Assembly (NCBI GenBank): GCA_008933995.1
Contig: WARS01000032.1
Location: 2,046,001 to 2,110,000, forward strand
Direction: 5' to 3'
Origin: Datnioides undecimradiatus
Taxonomy: Eukaryota > Chordata > Actinopteri > Lobotiformes > Datnioididae
DNA: 64,000 nucleotides
Shown: positions 21,620 through 34,309 of the stretch, in pieces
Position numbering within the stretch: position 1 is the first letter of the stretch
Layout of the letters: each line of letters starts with the position of its first letter
The notes under the pieces: model-generated
The model's database searches: none
What the model was told of the DNA's origin: nothing
What the model saw: only the letters and a program-made list of their open reading frames with translations
Made by a program: the position numbers and the translations under genes

Positions 21620-22490
21620 ATGCTGTTCTTGGCAGAACTTTATTCATCCTAGAGATGACAAAGTGTTTGTACCTAGAGGCTGAACTAGTCCTTTAAAGAT
21701 AAATGAGCTATTTGTATGTTTCAGTTTAAACAACTGATCTATACGAGTTGTTGGTATAAGCCACCCATATTGGTGGAATAGTGCAACACTGAACAAGGTC
21801 TGTGAAAAAGGGTAAGAGTTCATATTTCCCATGAATGGAGATGACGCCAGCGCTATCAAATATTAAACCTCTAATTCCATAGCCAACTGATGCTTTAAGG
21901 AGATAAAACCAAGGAGACGATTAGGTTTCATACTCTTTGTTGGCTAAATGCATCACTAACGGCAGTGCATGACGATGGCCATATGAGACGTGCCATACTA
22001 TATGGTGAAGAGCCTGTGGCAGATAGAATTTCCACTCTTCAGGCAGTAAAGATCATATACCACCTTTGCTCAGTTCAGTCTCGCCCTTGACAACATCACT
22101 AACTAAAGGTGACCCAGGGTGAGATTGTCGGACAGTTTAAGTAGTTTTTAAGGAATTTTTGGGCGTATGTTTAATGAACTGGAGTTAAGATTGAATCTGT
22201 AGCCATGATAAGAATCTGCTGATGAACCAGGCAGCCATGAGAATAACACCCTCCCTGCTCCTGTGGTATCTCCTCTCAACCATGAGTTTGAGGAGGTGGG
22301 GGTTGGTCCATCTCAGGCCTGGGACCTCTCACTCATCCCCCACTCATCCTCTGTGTTAGTGAGTGTTACCATCATGCAGACATCTCTCTACCTGTGAAAT
22401 ATTATCGCCTGGCTTGTCTCCACACAAGTGCTCTTTCAACGAGGCCTAATAGTTCTCTTGTTTCACTCATGGATGCCACGGCTTGCCTGT
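21620..22490. other. Spacer, partly GC-richer
   Basis: No supported gene. About 22200-22340 is GC-richer with a GAGGAGGTGGGGG word; nothing else to call. Confidence 0.35.
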
Positions 22491-22498
22491 TATTTATA

Positions 22499-22526
22499 CT
22501 CTCTGTCTGTCTGTCTGTCTGTCTCT
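22499..22526. repeat. (CTGT)n microsatellite
   Basis: Five or more CTGT/CTGTCTGT units, passing into CT. Confidence 0.85.
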
Positions 22527-22529
22527 CTT

Positions 22530-24340
22530 TACGTACATGCATCTCTTTCATAGGGCCGTTTTTCGCCTCCCCGCTTCCACCCATTGCACAGCTATTTCTC
22601 CGGGAAGGGTCCAGCTCCCCTGTTTACTGTCAGTACTCTGATCGTCTTTTGTAAAGAGGCTGGCAAGCAGCAAGCAGATGAGGAAACCCTAAACCGTTTA
22701 TTAGAAGCACTTTGCACCGTTCAAGCAGAGTGGAGCCACTGTAAATAATGGCAATAGCAGACCAGCCTGGATCAGGCCAGCCTGATAACTCAGCTCATTG
22801 TGGGATTTTGAGAGGAGTCACGCCTGTGCATGCATTGCAGGGTAGACTGTTTCTAACCTCAGGACTTAGATATGGCATTTTGTCAAAAGAGTGAAACTCT
22901 CAGATGACCAATGTATGACATTTCTGGCAATGTTTGTAACATTTTCGTTGGTTTAAATCCTACAACTAGAGCCTTACTCTCATAGTTTTGTAGACATCCC
23001 ATGATGACACTGTATTCACCAATGTAGCTGCAAAAATCATGGCAAAAGAAAAACGGTTTAGATGGATTATATGAACCTCTATATTTGGAGGTTAAAGGAT
23101 AAGTGATAATAGCTCCTCACTGCACAGAAAAACTGTGCACACACAGTTTTAAGTCAAAGTTGTTCCAGGAAACCAGCCTATAAACTGTGATGGATATTTG
23201 AGGAATTATTTTGCAGTTGATTCTGTTCTCTCTTCCAAATACATTTGTACTTTGGTGGTTTTTGATTTTTTGATTGGTAATAACTTTGTTAGAGACAATC
23301 ATACCAAATATGAAGAGAAGAAACCACAGAATTTTCCATTATGTATTTTCCATGTCAGGTCCTCTCACACTGTTTTCTGTTGCTCAGAAGAAGAAAGAGC
23401 CCTCTATATAGCCAAATGTATTTCTCAGTGTCAGAGCCCATATATATGCAGCTACTATTAACACACAATGTGTCTATGTTTTAGACAACTGAAAGTAAGG
23501 ATTTTTGAGAAGAACCACAGAGGAGCTTTAACCTTAAGACCACACTGGGAACATCACTGTTAGTCTGCTAATCAGTCTATCTTTCCAGCACCCCCATATC
23601 AGCTAGCGATGATGAATTTGTAATCTGAATATAAAAGTAAGCAACAACAATATGAGTTTTCATTTTTATGATGGTCAACAATCTTTCTTTGCAAACTACA
23701 TTTGTAAATGTTTATCCACATTAATCTAAACATACTAATTTGCACTTTTAACATTCAGCAACATTTATTTTGCACAATAATCAGCACTCACAAACAGAAT
23801 GTGCCACAGCACGAAGATTAAGAGACTCAGCACAGCACAACTTTAAATTTAAGCACATAATTGTCTCAATCTGAGGAAAAACAAGTCCGGAGGGAGAGTA
23901 TTTATGAAAAGTCAGGATATTATTACAGCTCAGCTGGGGCCACTAGTGATGCTAAGAGTCACCTGCCTGTGGCCTCAGTGGTACTTTACAGCACTTAGCC
24001 TGTAGGGCTGAGGTAACAGCTATGACATCATTGTCTCCAGAAATGCTGGGGAGGTACAGTGCCACACAGTTGCCAGACTTCATGGCCCAGATCAGGAAAT
24101 TACTTCATCTTCTCAGTTTTCGCACAAGGCCTGTTTACCAGTTTTACCCATGGGAGGTGGTCAGCGTGGGGTTGGCACATTCAATCACAGCTCCAGACAT
24201 TTAACATAAGTAAAGGACACCTCTAAGGACTTTTGTGAGCTCTCCCAGGTCTCTCCACCTGTATTTTTGTTACAACACCTGGTTGCTATAGGAACTGTGA
24301 ATGTGCTGTACATTAGGGAAATTTGGAGCATTAGGGAAAT
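22530..24340. other. Spacer, possibly repeat-derived in part
   Basis: No gene. A perfect small hairpin, TGCACAG/CTGTGCA around AAAAA, lies at 23121-23139. About 22880-23520 reads like an old dispersed repeat, but no ends or domain can be defined. Confidence 0.35.
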
Positions 24341-24360
24341 ACTCTGGATAAACGAGAATC

Positions 24361-24394
24361 ATATATATATGTGTGTGTGTGTGTGTCTGTGTTT
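24361..24394. repeat. Compound (AT)n(GT)n microsatellite
   Basis: Five AT units run directly into about eight GT units. Confidence 0.9.
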
Positions 24395-24441
24395 TCTTTA
24401 TTTTGCATTAAGGGAATCTGTACTGTGAGTTTGCTTCACTT

Positions 24442-25600
24442 GTGCACTGAACCTAAGAAAACAGTATTTGAAAATTATCAGTGCGATTATTATATTGATG
24501 TTTTGGCATGGGTCATAATACCACTGCCAATTACAAGCCTATAAAAGAGGCAAATTAGCACCACCAGCTAGCAGAGAAAACAGCAAGCATTTTAAGAGTT
24601 TGCTACACTGGTGGCAAAGTTCTATGTTCATTGTTTTTTGCAAAGACACGCTTCAGAAAAAATGCCATTTTTATTCACTTAACTGATCGCATTTAGGCTT
24701 TTTAAAATTGATCTTGTTTAGGCAGTCCATATTTCTATTTGAATGGACATCAAAGGCCTTTTGCTATGCAACTATCTGAAGTTCAGTAGTGTTGGCTTCA
24801 GCAGAGAGAAAACAGCAAAGGATCCTTGAATTCTCTCTGATGTCTTGTGACTTCTATGTCCTCAATCCCAGATGACATTTTCACTATTTCCAGTGGGACT
24901 CATCAAAAATAAAGTATTGTTATGCAGCACTCCCACTCATAACACACTGAGATTAAAACGGACAAAACAAAACATTACTTTTTTTCTGTTTATTACTTTT
25001 ACTTTTTGAGAACATAAGTGCAATATTAAATGTTTTAGTTTTTACCATTTTATGGTCCTGAACTGATATTGAATCCACAATGTGACAAGTAAATATATGA
25101 AAAAAAAGTTAAAATGCATAGGCTTTTAAAGTAAAGACTGTCGTAAAAAAGGAAACAAAAATCCAAATGCTACAGAATTGCATAATTAATCATTTTAATT
25201 AATAACATCAGGACGTTCAGTGATAAAGTTATGCTAGAACTACACAGTGATTCAAGCTTAAAAAAAGTTTCAAAGTAGCAGTTATATAAATAATATTAGT
25301 TAACTAAATATTGTTCTACAACTGAATTTTCACAACACAATAATTAACGATAAAGGCAATCATTTACAGCATTCTAACTTTTGAATGTAATAAAAAATGT
25401 AATATTATTTCTTGGTCCACAACAAAAATCTATTTATATTTTATTTAATTTTATCTAAAAATGTTAAATATTGTATGTATTACAATGAATGACAACTGAC
25501 TTACCTGTGCCATTATTCATTTCCTTATGAAAGGTTATGAACAAATAAATGAAATAGAATCAATAAAAAGCAAAGTAAAAAAACATTTACACTTTGAAAC
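24442..25600. other. AT-rich non-coding stretch
   Basis: No gene frame. The short words GTGCACTGAACCT and AAAACAGTATTT at 24442-24470 recur at 26884-26932, suggesting a truncated copy of the repeat there. From about 25000 the sequence is very AT-rich and would be the 3'UTR of the minus-strand exon candidate next to it, with AATAAA on the minus strand at 25445-25440. Confidence 0.4.
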
Positions 25601-25602
25601 AC

Positions 25603-25881
25603 TCATGCATTAAAATCAGGCAGAGTCACTGTCCTGGAGCCTTGACTGGACAGTTTGTCTTTGTACGCGTTCGTTGGTAACAAGGAGCTTCTGTCGGTCT
25701 TAGATGCCTGAGTTGTGCAGATCAGGCTGCTTATTTTTTTGGTTCGTGGCTGCCCATGGACTTTGTTTTTTTGAGTTTTGTTCAAGTAAGAAATAGGGGA
25801 GTTCAGCAATCGGGCGGCTTGGTTGTTTTCTGGCCTGTGGGTAGGCTTTAGGAGCTTGAGAGCCAGGGTGGTCTTACAGGC
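25603..25881 (-). CDS. Candidate terminal exon on minus strand, unidentified
   Basis: A minus-strand frame of 92 residues plus TGA stays open from an AG acceptor (just above 25881, weak pyrimidine tract CTATATTGCTGTAG) to the stop. It starts ACKTTLALKLLKPTHRP, has a basic, Ser/Thr/Lys-rich middle (NKTQKNKVHGQPRTKK) and ends RTVTLPDFNA. The frame end coincides with a sharp drop into AT-rich DNA, and AATAAA lies about 160 bases downstream (25445-25440), as for a short 3'UTR. No domain or family is recognised. The acceptor is only fair and no upstream exon was found, although donor-like GAG|GTGAGT occurs nearby in the putative intron. Alternatives are a retrocopy fragment or chance. Confidence 0.25.
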   Translation of the reverse strand, partial: ACKTTLALKLLKPTHRPENNQAARLLNSPISYLNKTQKNKVHGQPRTKKISSLICTTQASKTDRSSLLPTNAYKDKLSSQGSRTVTLPDFNA

Positions 25882-25889
25882 CTACAGCA

Positions 25890-26790
25890 ATATAGCCTCT
25901 GATTTACTCACCACCCAGCACTCACCTCACAAAGCCATATAGCCATATTGATAAACTTAAATTCCATCAGATTTTCTTTGGCCATGAGCCCGGTGGCTGA
26001 TACTGACCTTATATGAACGTGTTGGATGAGAGTCACAGAAGTGAGAATGCCTTGCTACTGCTTTTCATAATGGACTCACAATAGGTTGCATGAACAGCTG
26101 ATGTGTGGGTGCAACATTTTTTTGAACTTGTTGTCTGTTAAACAATTACTTTGATTTCAAATTTTCAATTGTTCCAAAAAAGCTTGTTTGTATTCATTTC
26201 ACAGTGTAACAGATAAATCGTTTGGAGGGCTATCTGAAACTGGCAGGATCTAAACTCTCTGAGTCACTATAGTTATGGACAAATAAAGTCTTACACAGAA
26301 CAGCTCACAAACACACACACTGACCCACACACTCCCATCCTTTACAAGTGCACATACAGTACACGCCCACTTTTAACCACCCAGTGGGAATGTGTTTTTC
26401 TTGTTCATTTGAAGCCGAAATATTTGAGCTGCATGAGTCCTCTTATGAAGTGCTGCCAAGAGGGAGTACAGAACTGCTGAGACCCTCAGACAACAGCTCT
26501 GAAATTCCCAGAATTCAGCAGGGCCAAAAACACCCACTTTTGTTCCAGATAGTAATGCTGCACAGGATACAAAAAGAAATGGTCAGAGCAACAGACGGTT
26601 TACGTCACAGAGTGTGGCAGGGAATAAAGCCATCATCTTTAAGAGGCCAGAGGTTGTTGTTCTTAGAAATCAGTTGAATTATGGTTGTCCACCTTGTCAA
26701 TGTACAACACCATATTTTCAGATGACTTGTATTTGTTTTCCCTCTCACTTATACTTTATGTCTTAATAGTCATAAAAGGATAGAACAGTT
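25890..26790. other. Non-coding spacer
   Basis: A CA-rich stretch at about 26309-26335. The 109-codon plus-strand frame at 26348-26677 has no domain and no splice boundary. Nothing else supportable. Confidence 0.4.
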
Positions 26791-26799
26791 GTGTACTGA

Positions 26800-27235
26800 A
26801 CAAGAAGCCAATGCTACTTGTTTCTCTCTGTCATAGACCTCCATTGTTGTCCAGAAACAATTGAGCTTGCTGAATACTCGCTAGTGCACTGAACCTACAG
26901 CTGCAAATAGTGTCCAATAAAAACAGTATTTTCTTCTATTTGAATAATATTTGTCAAAAGCTACAGTACCCAGGTGCTTTAGAAAATGATTTAACCATTT
27001 TTGGCCAAAAAAGTAGAGTAAGAACAAATAAGCTTGGGACTGAGAGCAATAGGCAGACTTAGGAAGTCAGAAAGTATTGAGAGACAGACTAACACACTGA
27101 TGGTTTTTGTCATTTGTTGGGATATGTTGGCAAAAACAAAAATATAGAATATCACCAACTTTATCCTTTTAAGCGCTCTTTCGGGATGAGCTTCTCTTTA
27201 CTATACTCAGTGTATGTTCATGTGGGCATTCGACC
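26800..27235. repeat. Probable old interspersed repeat, family C
   Basis: The run of words CTGCAAATAGTGTCCAATAA, CCCAGGTGCTTTAGAAA, AAGAACAAATAAGCTTGGGA and GAATATCACCAACTTTATCC matches the order of a dispersed teleost sequence I recall, but I cannot name it or define its ends. Part of it recurs at 24442-24470. Confidence 0.3.
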
Positions 27236-27239
27236 AAAA

Positions 27240-28400
27240 TCAGCCATGAACCACGACAAGTCAACAGGTCAGTAAGCTATGTGAAGGAGTGTAAAGCCAT
27301 TCACTAATGGTTCAGATCACTCGGAGATAATGATCTTAAAGCAGAAGACTGACACTTTTTCAGTGAATTATGGTGGGAACTTAAAATGTTCACATCCAAG
27401 CAAAACTCGCTATTTGTTTTTGTTAGTTTTAGCATCTCTGTCTCACAGGTTTCATGGTAAATAAAAACCTGTGTCTGTTTTTATGGTGGATGATTGTAGT
27501 GGTCAGCGTTATGGCTGCTGGTTTGGATCTTTGTCTGGCCAAGCATCATTTCATTTCATCTTTCCTTCGTCTCTCGTAGCAGACTTCAACCCAATGAGCT
27601 CCCCAGATATAAAAAATAGCTGGAGCAACACCAACAAACCAGACCTGTTACTTAGTGACCAAGTATAAAAATTGAAAACAGTCTGAATATTGGCAATCTA
27701 CATTTTTATTATCTTCTGTAATGGAAATTCCATACCAATATTTGATATTTACAATCAATAAATGCACAGCACCATTGTGTCACATATACAAGAGATGAAT
27801 GTACCTTTGTTCAGAATGACAGCTTGGGAATACCTAAACTGTGACTCCCTCAGTAGTTTAGAGTATCATTTTGCTGCTTGTTCCCTTCTGTGCAATTACA
27901 GTGCTCAAAGTGATTGAAAAACACCAGTGTAATGTCTCCTGTTTCAGGGCTGCCTTTATGCTGAGCAGTAAATCTGTCTTAGCCATTGGTCCATTTAACC
28001 AGATAAGGAGTTATTCCAGGCCTCACACAGGTCTGATGTCAGAGCCACTAATGACTTTGCTGGCTTTCAGTGTTTTTACATAGACATATCACAGGAAATA
28101 AACTGTTAAATGAGCCTGCAAAGCTGTGATATTTATAGGTTGGTATAGGATGAAAATATTTCATTTGTATAGTTTGGACACATGTGACTCTCAATTTTGC
28201 GCAAGGTGCAAAACTGCTCAATTCATATATCTTCGAATATGAGAATGACTTTTTCCTGGAATTGATCCCTTCCCAGTATTTAGTCTTCACTTAGGATGAC
28301 CCCTAGAAAGTGTGTTTTACAGTATGTGAATTACAGTGGTATCATACAATACGACGGGGTTTTAAGCAGTAAAAATGACAAAAGGTGAATTATTTTTATC
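27240..28400. other. Non-coding spacer
   Basis: AT-rich; overlapping short frames on both strands with no domains. Nothing else to call. Confidence 0.4.
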
Positions 28401-28979
28401 AGATTCTCTAAGGTGTACATCTCTTGTGGCTTCTTGGCTGTGGAAATCATCAGCTTATCACAATTTATTGTAGTTTTTCAGGTCAAAGATCACTTAAAAT
28501 GTCAAGTCTTGGTGGCTTTTTTGTGTTTGCACTAAATTCATATTGGTTTCCTGAGCCAAGATGCCTCTTTCTCCTTTATCCTCCAGTCAGGAGAGAAGCT
28601 GAGCAGTGAAACAGTCCTGTGTGAAACCTGAGCTACGTTTAAGCTGTCGCCCAATAAACCCCAGGCTGTAAAGTGAAAGCCTCCCATGTTGATGGGCAGT
28701 TAAAACACGTGGGGTCTCAAATCTTTACTGTCAAACTGGCTTTGGCTCTAACCAAGCACCTGGATTATGGGAGAGAAGGATAGATAAAATCCTTAAGTCA
28801 TTGCTGTGGAGGCATTTCTTTTCATGATTGCTTCTGTTCATCATTGTAAAATTAGATGGGATTTGCGATTATTTTCCAGGGCTTTCTTCACAATTATTCG
28901 TCAGAAGGTTTCAATCTTTGAGCGAAAAGCATCAAGTGATAGCACTAACTTGTCATCTGGAAGTAAGCCACAGGAGTGT

Positions 28980-29230
28980 TTCAGGCTGAAATAGGCCTTG
29001 TCATTGTTTTTTTCCGAGGAGGCCTCCCTCACTGAAAAGTGCTTTTCTCAGCACCGGCCTGTCTGGCTGCACTTCCTGTCCCTCAGCTCTCCCATTCACG
29101 TTGTTATTAGGCCCACCAAATGGCCCTGGTTCACCGGTGGTCTCCCCTAATAACTGCCACTGATGGACAGGTCTCGCTGCTTGTGGCCTTGGGCTTCACT
29201 AGACATCCAGCAAGCGGGCCAAGCACACTA
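28980..29230. promoter_or_regulatory. Putative regulatory island
   Basis: A GC-rich, non-repetitive block between AT-rich flanks, with ETS-like CACTTCCTG (29071-29079), GRHL/CP2-like CACCGGTGG (about 29133) and two near-identical homeodomain words TTATTAGG and CCTAATAA (29103-29110, 29145-29152) in opposite orientation. No exon boundary pair fits. Confidence 0.35.
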
Positions 29231-29239
29231 CACTGTAAC

Positions 29240-29670
29240 ATACACAAAAAGAATGCTTAGCAGCTGTAACATGAGCAAGGAATGAAATAGATTGTAATGA
29301 GTTAAAACACATCTAATTAAGAGAAAATATTGTAGGGCCACTGGTTGCTTTGGGATACTGGGGTTGGTTTCCTTAACTGTGCTGTTGAGGGACGTAGGGG
29401 AAGAAAGGGTAATCTGATCTGCAGAGTTAATCTGGATAAGTAAGGACATGTTTACACCACAAATGAGGTCTGAATATTCTCCAGTGCGCTTTGCTGAATT
29501 AGAGTTTCAGTGGTATAATGAGGTGTATATGCCTTTTAAATGTGATTTACACGATTCCTCAAGCATGTAAAAATGACCTAAACAGAAATATGATCTTGGT
29601 CATTTTGAAGGAAACAGACCAACTATTTGTGGAGCCTGTTACCAAATGAACACCAGACACTATGAGTGTG
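29240..29670. other. Non-coding spacer
   Basis: No gene; only a 73-codon chance frame on the minus strand. Confidence 0.4.
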
Positions 29671-29677
29671 CTAATGA

Positions 29678-29815
29678 AAACGGTGATGACAGTGTGGATA
29701 ATTATCATGATGATGCTGATGATGATAATGTTAATGTCAGTGATGTAGATAGTGGTGATGACTGATTATTATGATTATTGATCATTATGATAATTGACAA
29801 TGATACAGTAATGAT
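29678..29815. repeat. Degenerate (GAT)n tract
   Basis: About 140 bases dominated by GAT/TGA/ATT triplets with many interruptions, an old trinucleotide microsatellite. It carries many GAT and ATGAT words that could mimic transcription-factor sites. Confidence 0.75.
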
Positions 29816-29829
29816 CTATGCAGATAAGT

Positions 29830-31270
29830 TTTAGCATTTTTTTACCCCCTTGTAAATAAAGATGATCCACAACTTACTGTGGTGTAAACTGACAGAGCAA
29901 CAACAAGAGCAAATTTTCTACCAGAAATTCATAGTATTTTTTTTTTAGTGGATGATTAATTAGCAGATTTGATCAGTTGAGCTGACTAGCATAGGCTAAT
30001 GTGCGTGTCCAGCTCACTGTTTCATGTTGAAATAGAGAATCCTGTAGGAAAGGTCTCAATGCACACAGTGTCTACATCCTGCACATAATATAACGCTAAA
30101 AAGACTGTCGCTAAATGCACGCGTCTCAGGCAAAAGCATCAGCGTCCTCCCCAAATGGCTGTCCATTTAGAAGAGGTGTCAATAAAAGAGGCATAGAATT
30201 AGTGTTATAGTTTATAATTCTGAATGGAAATGTAATTAAAATGAAATTCATTGCAGTATAACCTTAAGATTTGTTTAGGAAAACAGAAAAAAAACATACT
30301 TTTTGTTACTGCGTGACAGAAGTTAGATTTACTGTGTATTTTCACTTTTCTTAAAGAAAAGGATGAGGACTAATTTATTCTGTGACCTGGGGTTGCTACA
30401 GGACATAAACGCATCCAATAAAGAGCAGAACAGAGTCGTTAACATTAACCCAAACTCTGTTTGCTTACAGCATTAACCAGGGTCATGAACTAAGCTGATT
30501 ATTCTGGGGCTGAGGAAAAAGGCTGAGGACCACTAGCTTATAGGACTGGATTCAACACATTCTGAAATACCCCATACAGTGGATATGCTGTTCATAATTT
30601 TCATTTCTTTTTTTGTGTGTGTAAAGTGTAGCACCACAAACTAATGTTCTAAGTTGTAAACCCTAGAAGTACTGCTAAGCAATGTTAGAACCATGAGGCT
30701 AAGGAGTAAGCTAGTTGTCCTGTCTGCATTAGAGTAAACACTGTCTAATCCATTCCTGATCTTATTTTTTGTGATGTTGTCTTTGTTTTTAGAGAATTAA
30801 AAAAAACCCCAACTAAAATTCCATTTATCTAGCATCAACCACTGCAGCCCACAGCACTTAAATAATGCAAAGCTTTAAATGCCTGCCTAGAAGTTAGGCT
30901 TTGACTGGATAATGCAGGTTGAAGCAAATGGTTCAATCATGATTAATGGCCTAATGAATTTAGGTTTGTTAGTCCAAGCAGTCTTACAGTAGTTGCTTCA
31001 ATACTGCGAGGGTGTCATGATACATTTTATTGCATATCTTTAAAATGGATCCCTAAAATTCCCCTGAAGGATTCTTTAAGTCTCAGTTTGCTGCTGGCCT
31101 TCCTGCCTTCAATGTCGCAAACCCCCACAATCTAAACAAGGATATTTGAAAGATTAAACTTTATCAAAAAAAGAAAGAAAAATTCCTTCTCTTTTTGGCA
31201 TTTTTTATTTATAAAAGCACATTCCTTGCAATATTAGCGATTATATGTCTATGAAAAGAGGTCTTGCTTA
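29830..31270. other. AT-rich spacer
   Basis: No gene, no structured element recognised. Confidence 0.4.
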
Positions 31271-31279
31271 AAAATATAT

Positions 31280-31640
31280 TCTTAGGGGGTGGCAGGCTGA
31301 ATTCCCCATTTCCCATGGGTGCACTGAAAGTGGCCGTCTCTGGCCGATGTGAGGGAAGGGGATAGGGAGGGAGATATGAGTCTGCGGTACTCAAAAGCCC
31401 CAGCCCCGACCTCACAAACAGCCCAGGCTCATTCCACTCTTGGCAAGAGCTTTAACTCTGTTGCTCTGTTTCCCCTCTGGCAACGGTGAAGTGCTGGCGG
31501 GAAGATTCGGGACAACATGAACCCTGCTGGCTTCAAGACCAAATTTATAATGCAGCAATTCAGGTTGTGGCCACTGGGTTGTAGTTTCTTCTTTCATTTG
31601 TGACCTCCTCAAATTCTGACACTGAAGGCTATATCCTTAA
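31280..31640. promoter_or_regulatory. Putative regulatory island with minus-strand frames
   Basis: GC-richer block between AT-rich flanks. Two minus-strand frames, 31209-31415 and 31412-31612, adjoin in different phases. The second (KEETTTQWPQPELLHYKF) reads like protein but has no recognised family and no clear splice sites. A conserved non-coding element is my preferred reading. Confidence 0.25.
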
Positions 31641-31649
31641 CCAGTCAGA

Positions 31650-33530
31650 CATAATCACTTTATTGTAGCCCTGCTGCAGAAACTGAAAGATGCTGGCAGT
31701 AACATGTCTGGTCTCTCCTGTGAGGGTATTTCCTGTTTCCCATGAATTCTTAGTTCGCTCTCCAACCAGCCTCTGGCCGGCTGATTTAAACCCTTAAGAG
31801 GCTTTGACGCATTAAAAACAGCTTGACAGTTTTTCTTGTAAAAGTGTAAAAACATGTTAACATTCACACAAAAAGGACACTAACGTATCTGTTATGGGGT
31901 GTTAGGACTATGGGCAGGGATATCAGAAAATTAAGTCCTATTTGTTTAATTACTACATCAGTTTTTAAACTATTGTCAGTGAATTTTAGTATAAAAATAA
32001 GTTTTAAGTTTTTTTCATCCACTGTGTAGTCTGCATTACAGTTCATCATATGATGTCTAGTGCTGATTTTGACTGTCTTCTCTTCAGTTATATGATCAGT
32101 CTTTTGCGGGTTCAAGCTCTCGTGTTAAATTCAGTCGAACTAGATCCTTGCAGACATGAGGTATCAACATGAGGTTGATACCACACATCATATAGCATTT
32201 ATGTACTGCATATCATGACCAAACTGACAATGATACTCTGCAACCAGTGACAGGAGGTCCACTGCTAAAAATTCATTACTGTTAGCTCAGTTTCATTTGG
32301 TGCTAAAAAATGGATTCTGGCTCAACACTTCTACAGCAACCATCAAAACAAAGTTGAATGGTGTGTTACATGGGAAATATGCTGAAAATACAGTATTTCA
32401 GCACCTTAGTTAAATAAAGCACACTTTAGTTTATTGTTTTCAGGGCACGCCATGACATAGATTCCATAGAAACAATACATCTTTCCTGTTTACCTCTTTA
32501 AACCAGAATTATGCAATAAATTAAAAAGAAAGAATTATACTGTATCAACTGAAGAACTGAAAAATCAATAATGTTCCAGTGTCATAACATAATTATTTAC
32601 ACACACAGTATATTTGTAAAGAGTGCCGGCTGAGCTGACTTGCTGGTATTTTTCTTTTATTCACACAAGATTTCAAAACAGCAAACTGCTGTTGCTTTTA
32701 CTGAAAAGGCTGCACGTGTTAACACACATATGAACAGACTACTAGAGAGAAGCATTTAACATTTATGGTACGACTTTAAAAAAAAATGCACCAACTTCCC
32801 ATAAAATGTTATGATACTATTGTAAAAAAGAGCATTGGTCCACTGATTTGTCTGCTATTTTGTTACATAAGAATAGCAAACACAAATGCTAAGTAAGGTT
32901 GGGGGTGTTATCCCTGTAACAACAATGATGTGTCCTCATGCCCCGAAGGTATTTTGGGATTTGGCGTCTAGACGATAGTGCTAAAAGGCCCATTAATCAC
33001 AGCAGAGTGATAGATTCAGAGCCAATTGCCATTCAAAGGCAGAGATGTAAGGTAATGGCAAGTAGGACATTCAGTGATTCAAGAACATTAGGCTTTCATC
33101 TCACTGACTTTTTAATTTTAAATTGAATTTTAAAACTTGAACTTTTTGTTGATGAAATGCATGAGCATAGATATGAGTAACTACGGTGTAATATATAAAA
33201 TGTTTGTGGCCAATATGAAAAAATAATCTGTTTCTTGTAGTGATTTTTTTCTCTTCATCATTTTTAAGTGAGATCATGAACTTCTCCACTGTGTATTCAT
33301 GTAAAAGGTGACTGTCCTTATCAGTGGGAAGCATGTTGAGGCTCATAAAACCTCAGCCACTCTTGGCGTCTTTTCCACAACACGTTGGGATCACTGAGTC
33401 AGCAATACAACCTTGTGCACACAAACACAAAGACTTCTGCACGAAACGTACACAGCTATCACATTCCACGGCACAGTGGACCATTTGTGGCTACTTGATG
33501 CATGTGTTAAAAAATAAAAAGAACATCCTT
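31650..33530. other. AT-rich spacer with perfect hairpin
   Basis: No gene. GGTATCAAC (32160-32168) and GTTGATACC (32174-32182) form a perfect 9-bp stem with a 5-base loop, too short alone for a microRNA precursor. Confidence 0.45.
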
Positions 33531-33539
33531 TTTGACATT

Positions 33540-33770
33540 CTCCTCCTGGTGTCCAGCGAAAAGGCCTGGGGGAGGTGAGAAGGGGGAAGGGATACGCTTT
33601 CCTGTGTTTTGCTGAGTTCAGATGACTGTCATGATTAAGTCAAATGAGCAGAGGAGGATTTACAGTCCCCCTGTGTGGGGAGATAAGGCGAGAGGAGTCA
33701 CTCTGACTGACAGCACATGCCTGGGAGGGAACATAACCCACCTGATGGAAAGAGGTTTTCAACTTTCATA
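33540..33770. promoter_or_regulatory. Putative regulatory island with MEIS/TGIF-type sites
   Basis: Non-repetitive block with TGACTGTCATGA (about 33622-33633) and CTGACTGACAG (about 33704), which carry TGTCA/TGACAG cores of the TALE homeodomain factors, and TGATTAAGTCA (33631-33641) close by. Confidence 0.3.
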
Positions 33771-33808
33771 ATCTCTCCCTCTTCCTCTGTCACATTCATC
33801 ATCCCTTG

Positions 33809-33832
33809 CTCTCTCTCTCTCTCTCTCTCTCC
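33809..33832. repeat. (CT)n microsatellite
   Basis: Twelve CT units, then CCACCAG, a possible cryptic 3' splice site. Confidence 0.9.
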
Positions 33833-34059
33833 ACCAGTTGATCGCTTACCAATAGTAAAAAAGAGCCTCCAGCGATCAGCAAAACCTGCCTTTACAACAA
33901 AACATTACGACACTACTATCTCCCTGCCCTTCCTTCCACCCTATCAGTGTGTAACTCACCTTTCTCAGTCATTCTCAACCTCAGTGTCTTTCTTCCCAGT
34001 TTAACAGTGCTGTGTCTGTGTCCACCCCCAAATCCCCTTAAACACACCCCCTCTACTCT

Positions 34060-34240
34060 CCCCTTTCCTGACTCTGAAATAAATCAATGCTGGTTGGAGC
34101 TCAGTTGTAATAAATCAGGCCCTGTCCTGGACTGGAGCCTGCCCAGTCAGCCTGTCACTGCCTGGCCTTCACTCAGGATTAATTAAAGGCCTGATATAAA
34201 GCCCAGATGTGCTGGAGCAAGGGAGCCCTGAGCCCCTTTG
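34060..34240. promoter_or_regulatory. Putative regulatory island
   Basis: Even-composition block with AATAAATCA twice (about 34079 and 34110) and GGATTAATTAAAGG (34176-34189), homeodomain-type. No exon supported. Confidence 0.3.
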
Positions 34241-34251
34241 AGCAGCTTTAG

Positions 34252-34302
34252 GCTCTCTCTCTCTCTCTCTCTGTTTCTCTCTGACTCTCTCTCTCTCTCT
34301 CT
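34252..34302. repeat. Interrupted (CT)n microsatellite
   Basis: Two CT runs separated by TGTTTCTCTCTGA. It explains the Arg/Glu-rich minus-strand frame here. Confidence 0.9.
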
Positions 34303-34309
34303 GCACACA

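Noticed and set aside
25900..25925. Minus-strand donor GAG|GTGAGT as the exon end before the 25881 acceptor
   Set aside because: The implied intron would be about 40 bases, shorter than functional vertebrate introns.
32160..32182. Hairpin as a microRNA precursor
   Set aside because: Nine-base stem with no extended pairing; a precursor needs a stem several times longer.
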